Origin: Pseudoruegeria sp. HB172150
GTDB taxonomy: Bacteria > Pseudomonadota > Alphaproteobacteria > Rhodobacterales > Rhodobacteraceae
Direction of reading: 5' to 3'
DNA length: 64,000 bases
NCBI RefSeq assembly: GCF_013184805.1
Contig: NZ_JAATNG010000007.1
Span: forward strand, 1-64,000
The notes beneath the pieces were generated by a model, which saw only the letters and a list, made by a program, of their open reading frames with translations, was not told where the DNA came from and searched no databases. Made by a program: the position numbers and the translations under genes. Shown here one piece after another: positions 54,307-63,216 of the stretch. Positions within the stretch are counted from its first letter, which is position 1; every line of letters starts with the position of its first letter.

Positions 54307-55227
54307 ATGACCATCAAAGTTTTCGGCCACAAATCCCCCGACACCGATTCTACAGGCTCACCGCTGATCTGGGCCTGGTACCTGACCGAGCACCGTAACC
54401 AGCCCGCCGAGGCGAAACTGCTTGGCGAACCCAACACCGAGGCCGCCTTCGTGCTGGAACGCTGGGGCTTTAAGAAGCCCGAGATCATCTCCGGCGTCGA
54501 CGCCGGCGAGCAGGTCGTCATCGTCGACACCAACAACCCCGCCGAACTGCCGGACGCGATCAACGACGCCGACATCCTGCAGATCATCGACCACCACAAG
54601 CTGACCGGCGGGCTCGAAACCAAGGGGCCGATCGACATCACGATCAAGCCGCTCGCCTGCACCGCGACCATCATGCACAACCTGATGGGCCCGAACGCCG
54701 ACAAGATGCCCGAGAACATCAAAGGCGCGATGCTGTCCTGCATCCTCTCCGACACGCTGGAATTCCGGTCGCCCACCACCACCGATCAGGACAAGGAACT
54801 GGCAGAGGAACTGGCCGCCGATCTCGGCCTGTCGATCCCCGATTACGCCGCCGAAATGTTCGCCGCCAAATCCGACGTTTCCGCCTTCTCCGATGCCGAA
54901 CTGATCCGCATGGATTCCAAGGAATACGAGGTAGGCGGCAAGAAGTTCCGCGTCTCGGTTCTGGAAACCACCGCCCCGGATATCCCGCTCGACCGCAAGG
55001 CCAGCCTGATGGCCTCGATGACCGATGTCGCGAAAGAGGACGGCGTGGATGAGGTCCTGCTGTTTGTCGTCGACATCCTGAAGGAAGAAGCCACGCTGCT
55101 GGTCCCGAACGACACGGTCAAGACCGTCGCCGAGAAGAGCTTCGGCGCCTCGGTGTCCGGTGACAGCGTTGTCCTGCCGGGCATCATGTCCCGCAAGAAA
55201 CAGATCATTCCGGCACTGACGCTGTAA
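54307..55227 (+). CDS. ppaC: Manganese-dependent inorganic pyrophosphatase (family II)
   Basis: 306 residues from the ATG at 54307. DHH-family metal motifs are GHKSPDTDS near residue 7, VIVDTNNPAEL, IIDHHKLTGG and SCILSDTLEF; the substrate-binding SRKKQIIP is at the end. It hydrolyses pyrophosphate to drive biosynthesis. Its codon use is very regular, suggesting good expression. Confidence 0.96.
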   Translation: MTIKVFGHKSPDTDSTGSPLIWAWYLTEHRNQPAEAKLLGEPNTEAAFVLERWGFKKPEIISGVDAGEQVVIVDTNNPAELPDAINDADILQIIDHHKLTGGLETKGPIDITIKPLACTATIMHNLMGPNADKMPENIKGAMLSCILSDTLEFRSPTTTDQDKELAEELAADLGLSIPDYAAEMFAAKSDVSAFSDAELIRMDSKEYEVGGKKFRVSVLETTAPDIPLDRKASLMASMTDVAKEDGVDEVLLFVVDILKEEATLLVPNDTVKTVAEKSFGASVSGDSVVLPGIMSRKKQIIPALTL

Positions 55228-55234
55228 TGCTTCC

Positions 55235-55260
55235 CGGGCGGGGTATCGTACTCCCGCCCG
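55235..55260 (+). terminator. GC-rich hairpin after ppaC
   Basis: 8-bp perfect stem CGGGCGGG/CCCGCCCG with a 10-base loop, eight bases after the ppaC stop, but with no proper T-run, so termination is uncertain. It lies just before the ChaC ribosome site and may instead attenuate. Confidence 0.4.
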
Positions 55261-55276
55261 TTCCCCCGGGGACCCG

Positions 55277-56017
55277 ATGACAGACGATCCGTTCCGCCAC
55301 CATCCGGGTCTCCGCGGCAAGATCACCGACCCGCACAAGTCCTTCTTCCGCACCTTCCAGCCTGCGGATATCGACGCCCACATGGCGGCCCAGGGCATTG
55401 GCCCCGACTGGCGCTATACCGACGAGACGCGCGAAGCCTTTCGTAACGCTGCCCTCGAGGGCCGCCGCGATCAGGATCTCTGGGTCTTCGCCTACGGCTC
55501 CCTGATGTGGGATCCGGCCCTTGACTTCGAGGAAGTTCGCCGCGCCCGCGTCACTGGCTACGCGCGACGCTTCATCCTGAAGGACGTGATGGGCGGCCGC
55601 GGCACAGCCGAGGTGCCCGGCGTCATGGCCGCGCTCGATACCGGCCCGGGCTGCGACGGCCTCGTTTTCCGCATCGCCGCTGCCCGCCTCGAAGAGGAAA
55701 CCCGAATCCTCTGGAATCGAGAGCGGCTCTCACCCTGCTATCACGAAACCTTCGTCACCGCGGAAACCGACCAGGGCCGGGTCACCGCGCTCGCCTTCAC
55801 GGCGGATTATTCGGCCAGGATGATCGTTCCGGACCTGCCGCATGACCTGCAGGTGCAATATGCCGCCACCGGCGCGGGCATTCTGGGCACCAGCCTCGAA
55901 TACCTCGAAAACCTCGCCGAACATTTCGAGATCATGCGCATCGAGGATCACGACCTCACGCATTTCCTCGCCGAGGTCCACGCCTACCGCGCCGCCAATG
56001 GAGGCCCGCCGCTCTAG
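55277..56017 (+). CDS. ChaC-like gamma-glutamylcyclotransferase
   Basis: 246 residues. The N-terminal 60 residues are family-specific and the cyclotransferase fold begins at LWVFAYGSLMWDPALDFEEVRRARVTGYARRF, with the YGSL substrate loop; the catalytic Glu is probably in ARLEEETRILWNRE. It degrades gamma-glutamyl compounds such as glutathione to 5-oxoproline. Confidence 0.9.
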   Translation: MTDDPFRHHPGLRGKITDPHKSFFRTFQPADIDAHMAAQGIGPDWRYTDETREAFRNAALEGRRDQDLWVFAYGSLMWDPALDFEEVRRARVTGYARRFILKDVMGGRGTAEVPGVMAALDTGPGCDGLVFRIAAARLEEETRILWNRERLSPCYHETFVTAETDQGRVTALAFTADYSARMIVPDLPHDLQVQYAATGAGILGTSLEYLENLAEHFEIMRIEDHDLTHFLAEVHAYRAANGGPPL

Positions 56018-56047
56018 CCGGCACCACTCCTGTTCTGCACCACCATG

Positions 56048-56158
56048 TCAAAACGGCCAGTTCCAGGATGGCCAGCGCTCGCACCGCCTGCCCGTTGCCG
56101 GATCGCTCCAGCGCCCAAGTTTCAGAATGATCATGTGGATGTGGTCGTAATAGGCCAT
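56048..56158 (-). CDS. Short aromatic-rich protein (36 residues)
   Basis: A 36-residue frame from the ATG at 56158, with GGAGGTG nine bases upstream, to the TGA at 56048. It begins MAYYDHIHMIILKLGRW and ends in a tryptophan-rich tail (ERWPSWNWPF). The strong ribosome site and unusual aromatic content make it a likely gene in the 155-base convergent gap between chaC and the WYL regulator. No recognised family. Confidence 0.5.
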   Translation of the reverse strand: MAYYDHIHMIILKLGRWSDPATGRRCERWPSWNWPF

Positions 56159-56202
56159 CTCGCGGCACCTCCTTGCGTTTCCGCGAAAGTGCCGCGACGC
56201 TC

Positions 56203-56241
56203 CTGACAGACTGTTGTCAGGGGATGTCGCTATCCTGTCAG
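56203..56241. promoter_or_regulatory. CTGACA/TGTCAG repeats before the WYL regulator
   Basis: CTGACA (56203-56208) and TGTCAG (56215-56220) form an inverted repeat with a 6-base centre; another TGTCAG lies at 56236-56241, 21 bases on, two helical turns. They end 19 bases before the regulator start, an arrangement expected for autoregulation. Confidence 0.55.
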
Positions 56242-56259
56242 CAGCCGCAGGACCCGATC

Positions 56260-56943
56260 ATGCAACGCGTTACCCGCCTATTCGAAGTCATCCAGATTCT
56301 CCGTGCCAGCCCGCGTCCGATCCGCGCCGAGGACCTCGCCGATCAGCTCGAGGTATCGACGCGCACGATCTACCGCGACATCGCCTCGCTGCAGGCGATG
56401 GGCACGCCGATCGAAGGCGAGGCGGGCATAGGCTACGTCATGCGCCGCGGCTACGACCTGCCGCCCCTGAACTTCGACGAGGAGGAGCTGGAGGCGCTCC
56501 GCGTCGGGCTATCGATGCTCGCCCGTTCCGGAGACAGCGGCCTGCAGCGCGCCGCGCAGCGGATCTGCGACAAGGTCGCCGCGCTGAACGAGCCTGCCGA
56601 CTGGCTGCAGGTCGCACCCTGGGGCGCGGCTCCCGACGACCCGGCGCAGGGATGTACGCGTATCGCCCTCTATAGGCAGGCGGTGCGCCAGGAACGGAAG
56701 CTGCGCATCGTCTACCGCGACGGCGACGGAACCGAGACCACGCGCACGATCCGGCCGATCGGTCTGGTCTACAATCTTGAAAGCGTCATGGTCGCCGCAT
56801 GGTGCGAGCTGCGCGCCGGGTTTCGCCATTTCCGCACCGACCGGGTGTGGGGATGCGACCTGCTGGACGAGTCCTTCACCGGTCAGGGCGATGCGCTACG
56901 CGCGGTCTGGCGCGAAACCAACGGCTGGACCCACGTCGCCTAA
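56260..56943 (+). CDS. WYL-domain (YafY-like) transcriptional regulator
   Basis: 227 residues from the ATG at 56260. An N-terminal HTH_11 (RLFEVIQILRASPRPIRAEDLADQLEVSTRTIYRDIASLQAMGTPIEGEAGIGYVM) precedes the WYL ligand-sensing domain (RKLRIVYRDGDGTETTRTIRPIGLVYNLESVMVAAWCELRAGFRHFRTDRV). Targets unknown; it may regulate itself through the repeats before its start. It stands alone, followed by a HAD-type gene 67 bases on. Confidence 0.9.
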   Translation: MQRVTRLFEVIQILRASPRPIRAEDLADQLEVSTRTIYRDIASLQAMGTPIEGEAGIGYVMRRGYDLPPLNFDEEELEALRVGLSMLARSGDSGLQRAAQRICDKVAALNEPADWLQVAPWGAAPDDPAQGCTRIALYRQAVRQERKLRIVYRDGDGTETTRTIRPIGLVYNLESVMVAAWCELRAGFRHFRTDRVWGCDLLDESFTGQGDALRAVWRETNGWTHVA

Positions 56944-57010
56944 TCGGCTTTCCGCGCGCCCGCCTTCATGCCATAGGACAGGCGACACGCGGACCCAGCC
57001 AAGGCCAGCC

Positions 57011-57883
57011 ATGACCCGGATCATCCACCACCTTTCCGAGATCTCCGATCAGTACGATGCCGTCTTCTGCGACGTCTGGGGCTGTCTGCATAACGGCCGC
57101 GAACCCTTCGCCGAGGCTGTCGCCGCGCTGCAGGGTTTCCGCGAACGGGGTGGTGCCGTGGTGCTGGTCACCAACGCCCCCCGTGCCTGGGGCGAAGTCG
57201 CGAAACAGCTCGACGGCATTGGCGTACCGCGCGACTGCTGGGATGCCATCGCCACCTCGGGCGACAGCGCGCGCGTGGCGATGTTCCAGGGTGCCGTGGG
57301 CGAAAAAGTCTGGTTCATGGGCTACGATCGCGACCTGACGATCTTCGAACCGATGAAGATCGTCGAAAATCCAGTGAACGTCCGGCGCGTGCCGCTGGAG
57401 GAAGCCGACGGCATCGTCTGCTGCGGCCCCGAAGATCCCTATGCCGACCCCGCCGTCTATCGTTCGGAGTTCCTGTACGCCAAGACCAAGGGCATGAAGC
57501 TGCTGTGCTTCAACCCGGACATCATCGTCGACGTGGGCGACAAGCGGCAATGGTGCGCCGGGGCGCTGGCGCAGCTCTATATCGAGATGGGAGGCGTCAG
57601 TCTCTATTTCGGCAAGCCGCATCCGCCGATCTATGACCTTGCCCGCCGCCGTCTCACGGCGCTGGACAAGCCGGTGCCCGACAACCGCATCCTCTGCATC
57701 GGCGACGGCATCGCCACCGACGTGGCCGGCGCGATGGGAGAGGACCTGGACGTTCTCTTCGTCACCGGGGGAATCGCCGCCGAGGAAACCAAGACCGAGG
57801 AACACCCGAATCCCGACGCGCTGATCGATTATCTGCGCGCGCAGGATTATGCGCCGGCATATTCGATTGGCTTTCTTCGTTAA
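57011..57883 (+). CDS. TIGR01459-type HAD-family hydrolase
   Basis: 290 residues from the ATG at 57011. HAD motif I is FCDVWGCLHNG (19-29; D-x-W instead of D-x-D is the subfamily trait), motif II region VVLVTNAPRAWGEV, and motif III/IV YFGKPHPPIYDLARRR followed by CIGDGIATDVAGAMGEDLDVLFVTGG. Member of the class IIA HAD phosphatases; substrate unknown. Confidence 0.92.
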   Translation: MTRIIHHLSEISDQYDAVFCDVWGCLHNGREPFAEAVAALQGFRERGGAVVLVTNAPRAWGEVAKQLDGIGVPRDCWDAIATSGDSARVAMFQGAVGEKVWFMGYDRDLTIFEPMKIVENPVNVRRVPLEEADGIVCCGPEDPYADPAVYRSEFLYAKTKGMKLLCFNPDIIVDVGDKRQWCAGALAQLYIEMGGVSLYFGKPHPPIYDLARRRLTALDKPVPDNRILCIGDGIATDVAGAMGEDLDVLFVTGGIAAEETKTEEHPNPDALIDYLRAQDYAPAYSIGFLR

Positions 57884-57923
57884 CAGCTTAAGGGCAAGAA
57901 AGTTTCAAAAGCTGCAGCGTAAT

Positions 57924-57952
57924 TTGACATAAAATTACTTTTGTGATTGAAT
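57924..57952 (+). promoter_or_regulatory. Candidate promoter of the MaoC-like gene
   Basis: TTGACA (57924-57929) and TTGAAT (57947-57952) spaced by 17 bases in an AT-rich stretch. A 9-base direct repeat GCTGCAGCG lies on each side (57911-57919 and 57975-57983), perhaps a regulator site. Confidence 0.5.
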
Positions 57953-58006
57953 ATTCCGCACTGCCGCGTTAAATGCTGCAGCGCAACAATCACAGGAACC
58001 GGGCCT

Positions 58007-58450
58007 ATGCTCGACACCATTCAGCGCGGCACAATCTTTATCGAGGATCTCGAACTCGGCATGAGCCGCCACCTCGACAAGATCGTCACGGATCGCGACA
58101 TCCAGATGTTCGCCGAAGTCTCGACAGACCGCAACCCGGTACATCTCGATGACGGTTATGCCGCCGACACCATCTTCGGCGGTCGCATCGCCCATGGCAT
58201 CCTGACCGCCGGACTTATATCTGCCGTGATTGGTGAACAGCTGCCCGGCCACGGCACCGTTTACCTGAAGCAGTCGCTGACGTTCCTTGCCCCGGTCCGC
58301 CCCGGCGACACAGTCCGCGCCGAGGTCACAGTTGCCGCCATCGACTCGACTCGTCGCCGGGTTACCCTCGACTGCCGCTGCAGCGTCGGCAAGACCGCCG
58401 TGCTCAAAGGCGAGGCGGTTGTGCTCGCACCTAGCAACAAGCTCGACTGA
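58007..58450 (+). CDS. MaoC-like (R)-enoyl-CoA hydratase
   Basis: 147 residues from the ATG at 58007. The hydratase-2 motif is AEVSTDRNPVHLDDGYAADTIFGGRIAHGIL (39-69), containing the Asp and His of the hot-dog active site. Family members hydrate trans-2-enoyl-CoA to (R)-3-hydroxyacyl-CoA for PHA or beta-oxidation. It could also serve another pathway; no PHA gene is adjacent. Confidence 0.88.
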   Translation: MLDTIQRGTIFIEDLELGMSRHLDKIVTDRDIQMFAEVSTDRNPVHLDDGYAADTIFGGRIAHGILTAGLISAVIGEQLPGHGTVYLKQSLTFLAPVRPGDTVRAEVTVAAIDSTRRRVTLDCRCSVGKTAVLKGEAVVLAPSNKLD

Positions 58451-58569
58451 CAAAGGTCAAATCCGGTCAACGGCTTGATTGTCTGCGGCTGCTGGGCGAT
58501 AGCTCGCCAAAGGGCAGCGGCGCTGCCAGTGCGTAACCAGCCAGGCGGGCTACCGTTTTCCGGGGACCG

Positions 58570-59511
58570 ATGCGAACCTTCACCAACTGGACCGGCCTCA
58601 AGCCCGGCGACAAGGGCGCCGCAGCCGCGATCGGCAACTTCGACGGCGTGCATATCGGCCACCAGGCGGTGATCGGACTGACCCGCGAGATCGCCGCGAA
58701 ATCCGGCGCCCCGCTTGGCCTCGTCACCTTCGAGCCGCACCCGCGAGAGGTCTTCGCGCCCGACGCCCCTCCCTTTCGCCTGATGAGCGCCGAGACCAAG
58801 GCGAACCGTCTGGCCAAGCTCGGCATCGACCACCTCTATCAGATCGAGTTCGACCGCGGCCTCGCCGGCCTGTCGCCGGAGGAATTCGCCCGCGCCGTCA
58901 TCGCCGAAGGGCTTGGCCTGTCGCATGTCGTGGTCGGCCACGACTTCTGCTTCGGCAAGGCCCGCGCCGGAAATGCCGATGATCTGGAACGACTTGGCAG
59001 GGAACTGGGCTTCGGCGTGACCATCGCCGACCTCGTCGCCACCGGCGACCAGCGCGTCAGCTCCACCAGCATCCGTCAGGCCCTGACCGACGGCCGCCCG
59101 CGCGACGCCGCCGCCATGCTGGGCCACTGGCACCGCATCGACGGTCAGGTGATCCACGGCGAAAAGCGCGGCCGCGAACTGGGCTTCCCCACCGCGAACA
59201 TGTCCATCGACCGCCTGCATCCGCCGAAGTTCGGCGTCTACGCGGTCAAGGCCGACGTGCTGACCGGCCCTCATGCAGGTACCTATGACGGCGCCGCCAG
59301 CATCGGCGTCCGCCCCATGTTCGGCGAGAACCGCGCCAATCTCGAAACCTACCTGTTCGACTTCACCGGCGACCTCTATGGCCATCATCTGTCGATCGCT
59401 CTGGTCGACTTCCTGCGTCCCGAACTGAAGTTCGACAGCCTGGACGCGCTGATCGCGCAGATGGGCGAGGATTGCGACAGGGCCCGCGCGATACTAGCTG
59501 ACATCGCATGA
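58570..59511 (+). CDS. ribF: Bifunctional riboflavin kinase / FAD synthetase
   Basis: 313 residues. The N-terminal nucleotidyltransferase has AAAAIGNFDGVHIGHQAV (HIGH), GLVTFEPHPREVFAP and SSTSIRQALTDG; the C-terminal riboflavin kinase has KRGRELGFPTANM and FGVYAVKADV. It makes FMN and FAD. Its stop overlaps the next gene (ATGA). No FMN riboswitch is visible upstream. Confidence 0.97.
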   Translation: MRTFTNWTGLKPGDKGAAAAIGNFDGVHIGHQAVIGLTREIAAKSGAPLGLVTFEPHPREVFAPDAPPFRLMSAETKANRLAKLGIDHLYQIEFDRGLAGLSPEEFARAVIAEGLGLSHVVVGHDFCFGKARAGNADDLERLGRELGFGVTIADLVATGDQRVSSTSIRQALTDGRPRDAAAMLGHWHRIDGQVIHGEKRGRELGFPTANMSIDRLHPPKFGVYAVKADVLTGPHAGTYDGAASIGVRPMFGENRANLETYLFDFTGDLYGHHLSIALVDFLRPELKFDSLDALIAQMGEDCDRARAILADIA

Positions 59512-59978
59512 AAGACCCGATCAACCGCGATGGCCTGCGCGACCAGTATTGGGAGCGGGTCCCGCTGAAGAACATGACCCCGCGCGAGTGGGAGGCGCTG
59601 TGCGACGGCTGCGGCAAGTGCTGCCTCAACAAGCTCGAGGACCCCGACACGCAGGAGATCGCCTTCACCCGCATCGCCTGCCGCCTGCTGGACGACGAGA
59701 CCTGCCGCTGCGCGCAATACGAGATCCGCAAACAGTTCGTCCCCGACTGCGTCGTCCTGACCCCGCAGAACATCTCCCAGATCGCCTACTGGATGCCCGA
59801 AACCTGCGCCTACCGCCTGCTCTACGAGGGCAAGGCGCTGTACGACTGGCACCCGCTGATCTCCGGCACGCCCGAGACCGTGCACGAGGCAGGCGTGTCG
59901 GTGAAGGGATGGACAGTACCCGAGTTCGAGGTGCCGGAAGAAGACTGGGAAGACTACATCATCGAAGAGCCGCGCTGA
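59508..59978 (+). CDS. YcgN/UPF0260 cysteine-cluster protein
   Basis: 156 residues. The metal-binding clusters are CDGCGKCC (near 37-44), CRLLDDETCRCAQY (61-74) and PDCVVLTPQNI (82-92), the YcgN signature. The protein is thought to bind zinc or iron. It overlaps ribF by ATGA, so it is cotranscribed. Confidence 0.93.
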   Translation: MKDPINRDGLRDQYWERVPLKNMTPREWEALCDGCGKCCLNKLEDPDTQEIAFTRIACRLLDDETCRCAQYEIRKQFVPDCVVLTPQNISQIAYWMPETCAYRLLYEGKALYDWHPLISGTPETVHEAGVSVKGWTVPEFEVPEEDWEDYIIEEPR

Positions 59979-60103
59979 CCGCCCTCAAATCGTAAGCAAT
60001 TTTCGAACGGTGGACCCAAAGCCAAAGCGGCAATGCAACCAGCTTCCGCGTTCAACTCGGCCTCACCGGAAAACCTTTGGCAGATCTCTTCGCATCCAGT
60101 TTC

Positions 60104-61135
60104 CTACCGCGACGCTTTCAAATCCGACCAAAGCTTTTCGTAGGCTGCATGAACCGTCTCTGACACCGGCTTCACGAACTGCACGCGCGCAATCGTCGCC
60201 GGATGGTCCACCAGAATTCGGTTGAAGCTCGTCTCCGGCAAGGCGGCGAGAGCCTTTGCGTTGGACGACACCGGCGCGCCTTCGGCATCCCATTTCACAT
60301 AGAACTCCGGATCGATCATCCAATCGATGAAAGCTGCCGCCGCATCCTTGTGCCTGGAACCTGCCGGAATCGACAGTCCGTCGAGCCAGCCGATAGCGCC
60401 CTCCTCGGGCACAATAAAAGTGACAGGCAACCCCAGGGCCTGCGCATGCGCCACCGAGCCGGACCAATAGGTCGCCACGGCGAGTTCGCCGGCAGACATA
60501 GCCCGGTTCCACTCGGTTTCGGACGTCCAGAACATCCCGATCTGGGGCAGAAGCTGTTCCAGCTTCGCTTCGACTGACGCAAGATCGGTGATGTGGTTGA
60601 TGCTCTGCCCGGTCGCCATCGCCGCGAACTGCACCGCTTCAAGGCCATCGTCGCGGATCGAGACCCGGCCCGTCCACTGCGGATCCCAAAGCACCGACAG
60701 CGAGCTCGGCAACTCGGTAAAGTCGTCGGTATTGACCGCGATCGAGGTCAGACCCCAGGTCCAGGGCACTCCGTAAAGTTCACCGCCGGGATTCAAATCG
60801 CCATTGTTCGCCAGGGACGGATCGATATCCCCGAAATTCGGGATCTTGGTCGTATCGATCCGAGCGATCAGCCCCTCCTCCTTGGCCTCGGCAGTATAGG
60901 CGGAGTTGACGAGGACGACGTCGTACGCATCGGGGCTGTTGCGCAGCTTCGCGAGCATCTCCTCCTCAGAGGTAAAATACTCATGGACAACGGTGTTGCC
61001 GGTCCTCGCGGTATAGGCCGCAACGGCCCAGTCCAGATCGGTGCCGTAGTCACGCCAGTTCAAAACCCGGATTTCTTCGGCCGATACAGCTTGCGAAATC
61101 AAGAGCAGCGGAAGTACCCCAACCAGACTTCTCAA
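60104..61135 (-). CDS. PotD-like periplasmic binding protein
   Basis: 343 residues from a TTG at 61135 with AAGGAGAAA five bases upstream; the longer frame to 61180 adds a charged leader without a ribosome site. A signal peptide ends at VSA-E (about residue 20). The protein continues EIRVLNWRDYGTDLDWAVAAYTARTGNTVVHEYFTSEEEMLAKLR, the spermidine/putrescine type. The binding-site region GELYGVPWTWGLTSIAVNTDDF and C-terminal FIDWMIDPEFYVKW are family traits. No permease gene is beside it. Confidence 0.88.
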   Translation of the reverse strand: MRSLVGVLPLLLISQAVSAEEIRVLNWRDYGTDLDWAVAAYTARTGNTVVHEYFTSEEEMLAKLRNSPDAYDVVLVNSAYTAEAKEEGLIARIDTTKIPNFGDIDPSLANNGDLNPGGELYGVPWTWGLTSIAVNTDDFTELPSSLSVLWDPQWTGRVSIRDDGLEAVQFAAMATGQSINHITDLASVEAKLEQLLPQIGMFWTSETEWNRAMSAGELAVATYWSGSVAHAQALGLPVTFIVPEEGAIGWLDGLSIPAGSRHKDAAAAFIDWMIDPEFYVKWDAEGAPVSSNAKALAALPETSFNRILVDHPATIARVQFVKPVSETVHAAYEKLWSDLKASR

Positions 61136-61426
61136 GGGTTTCTCCTTCTTCCCGGGCTTTCCGAACGTTGCCGGCCTCATCCGTGTGCGCCGCGAGGGGG
61201 CCCAAGTATTCTGCTACATATCCGCCTCCGCGTCGAAGCTGCCATCTCACTAACGAAAAACACTTAAACACGCCCGTTTTTCCGCCGCATAGATGCGCTT
61301 TCGGTCACCAAGGTTCCAGGCGCGTGGAAACGTCGAAAAGGGCGGCCTCCCCTGGGCGCGGCTCCGATTGCTTTCCCGTCTTCAATATGGTCTCTGACCC
61401 GCAACAGCCCAAAGAATGCGCGCCTC

Positions 61427-62476
61427 ATGTACTTCTCCTCCGACAACAGTTCGCCCGCCCATCCCAAGGTTCTGGAAGCCATTTCCAAAGCCAACGAGGG
61501 CTACATGCCCTCCTACGGCACCGATCCGATCATGGACGAGGTGCGCGCCCGGATCCGCGAAACCTTCGAGGCGCCGGAGGCCGCCGTCTATCTCGTCGCC
61601 ACCGGCTCGACCGCCAACGCCCTGTCGCTCGCCTGCTTCTGCCCGCCCTGGGCTACGGTCTTCTGCCATCGCAACGCGCATATCGAGGAAGACGAATGCG
61701 GCGCGCCGGAATTCTACACCGGCGGCGCCAAGATGACGCTCGTTGAGGGCCCCCACGCCAAGATGACGCCCGCGAACCTGCGCCGCACCATCGAGTTCAC
61801 CGGCCGCGGCGGTGTTCACAACGTGCAGCGCGGCATGGTCTCGATCACCAACGTGACCGAGGCCGGCACGGTCTATACCACGGCCGAAGTGGCCGAACTG
61901 GCTGGTATCGCCAAGGAATACAAGCTACCCGTCCATCTCGACGGAGCCCGCTTCGCCAATGCCCTCGCCACGTCGAATGCATCGCCCGCCGAAATGACCT
62001 GGCGCGCCGGCGTCGACGTGCTCAGCTTCGGCGGCACAAAGAACGGGCTGATCGGGGTCGAGGCGGTCGTGATCTTCGACCCCGCCAAAGCCTGGGAATT
62101 CGAGCTTCGCCGCAAACGCGGCGGGCACCTGTTCTCCAAGCACCGCTATCTCTCGGCGCAGATGCTCTCCTATCTCGAGGATAACCTCTGGCTGGATCTA
62201 GCCCGCGCCTCCAACCGCGCCGCGCAACGCCTGTCCGACGGTATCCTGAAAATCGGCGGCTCGTCCCTGATCCACCCTGCCGATGCAAATATGGTATTCC
62301 CGGCCCTCCCCCGCGCCCTGCACCGCAAGGCGATGGAGGGTGGCGCGAAATACTACATCTGGCCCGGCAACCAGTCTCTGGACGGCCCCGCGGACGAAGC
62401 CGTCTCTGCCCGCCTCGTCTGCTCGTGGTGCACGACGGACGAGGATGTCGACGGCTTTCTCGGGCTGATCAGCTAG
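61427..62476 (+). CDS. ltaE: Low-specificity L-threonine aldolase
   Basis: 349 residues, usual length. It is a fold-type I PLP enzyme with DNSSPAHPKVLEAISKANEGYMPSYGTDPI at the start, PVHLDGARFANAL (the aspartate that binds the pyridine ring) and SFGGTKNGLIGVEAV with the PLP lysine. It cleaves threonine to glycine and acetaldehyde. It is divergent from the PotD-like gene. Confidence 0.93.
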   Translation: MYFSSDNSSPAHPKVLEAISKANEGYMPSYGTDPIMDEVRARIRETFEAPEAAVYLVATGSTANALSLACFCPPWATVFCHRNAHIEEDECGAPEFYTGGAKMTLVEGPHAKMTPANLRRTIEFTGRGGVHNVQRGMVSITNVTEAGTVYTTAEVAELAGIAKEYKLPVHLDGARFANALATSNASPAEMTWRAGVDVLSFGGTKNGLIGVEAVVIFDPAKAWEFELRRKRGGHLFSKHRYLSAQMLSYLEDNLWLDLARASNRAAQRLSDGILKIGGSSLIHPADANMVFPALPRALHRKAMEGGAKYYIWPGNQSLDGPADEAVSARLVCSWCTTDEDVDGFLGLIS

Positions 62477-62513
62477 AACCCACCCGAAACGCGAGCCAAA
62501 TCAGGAAGCTAGG

Positions 62514-63113
62514 CTACAGCTTGCCCGCCAGGTGCACGTCGAGGTCGTCAAGCCTGTCATGTCCCCAGAACCGCTCGTCCCCGTCGGTTATGTAGAAGGG
62601 CGAGCCGAAGACACCGACATTCACCGCTTCTTCCAGGTTCGCGGCATACGTCTCAGCGCCAACCAGCAAACCGCTGTCTGCCAGCGAAGGATCGAACCCG
62701 GCACCCTCCAGGCAGCCCTTCACAACCGCATCCTCTGCGATGTCCTTCTCCTCGACCCAGACCGCGCGCAAAAGCGAATGCACCAGCGCACCGACATCGC
62801 CGCCACCGGCGGACTGCGCCGCGATCACGGCATAGGAAGACGGCGCCGCATTGGTCGGGAAATGTGCCGGCTGCAGATTGATCGGTAGTCCGGTCTTGAC
62901 CCCAGCCCGCCGCAATTCCTGCAGGCGATACGCCTTGCGGCTTTCGTGCCGCTGCGGCGGCGGCGTGCCCCCGGTCCGCGAAAAGATCGCGCCGATGTCG
63001 AATGGCTTGTAGGTGATCCCTGCGCCGTGCTTATCGGCGATCTCCTCCAGCCGGGTACCGGCGAGGTAGGTAAAGGGCGAAATGGTCGAGAAATAGTAGT
63101 TGATATGTGCCAA
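62514..63113 (-). CDS. 2-hydroxychromene-2-carboxylate isomerase / DsbA-fold protein
   Basis: 199 residues from a TTG at 63113 with GGGAGGAC eight bases upstream. It is a thioredoxin-like DsbA fold with [16 protein letters not shown] at the start (Ser/Thr replacing CxxC), [15 protein letters not shown] and a late [29 protein letters not shown], the NahD/kappa-GST pattern. It is glutathione-dependent in known members. Converges with ltaE. Confidence 0.9.
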   Translation of the reverse strand: MAHINYYFSTISPFTYLAGTRLEEIADKHGAGITYKPFDIGAIFSRTGGTPPPQRHESRKAYRLQELRRAGVKTGLPINLQPAHFPTNAAPSSYAVIAAQSAGGGDVGALVHSLLRAVWVEEKDIAEDAVVKGCLEGAGFDPSLADSGLLVGAETYAANLEEAVNVGVFGSPFYITDGDERFWGHDRLDDLDVHLAGKL

Positions 63114-63216
63114 CGGCACGTCCTCCCTGCCCGCGCTATGTTTGCAAGACCGTACCGGGGTGCTAAGCGAAGTCAACGTCACGAATCCGTCACCTGACCC
63201 CTTCGGAAAAGCTGCC

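Noticed and set aside
55956..56168. 70-residue minus-strand frame in the chaC to WYL gap
   Set aside because: It is out of frame with the better 36-residue gene in the same place, which alone has a proper ribosome site and spacing.
58451..58569. Two small hairpins before ribF, considered as an FMN riboswitch
   Set aside because: GGCGA/TCGCC (58495-58508) and GGCAGC/GCTGCC (58513-58527) fold locally, but none of the conserved FMN-element sequence is present and the region is too short.
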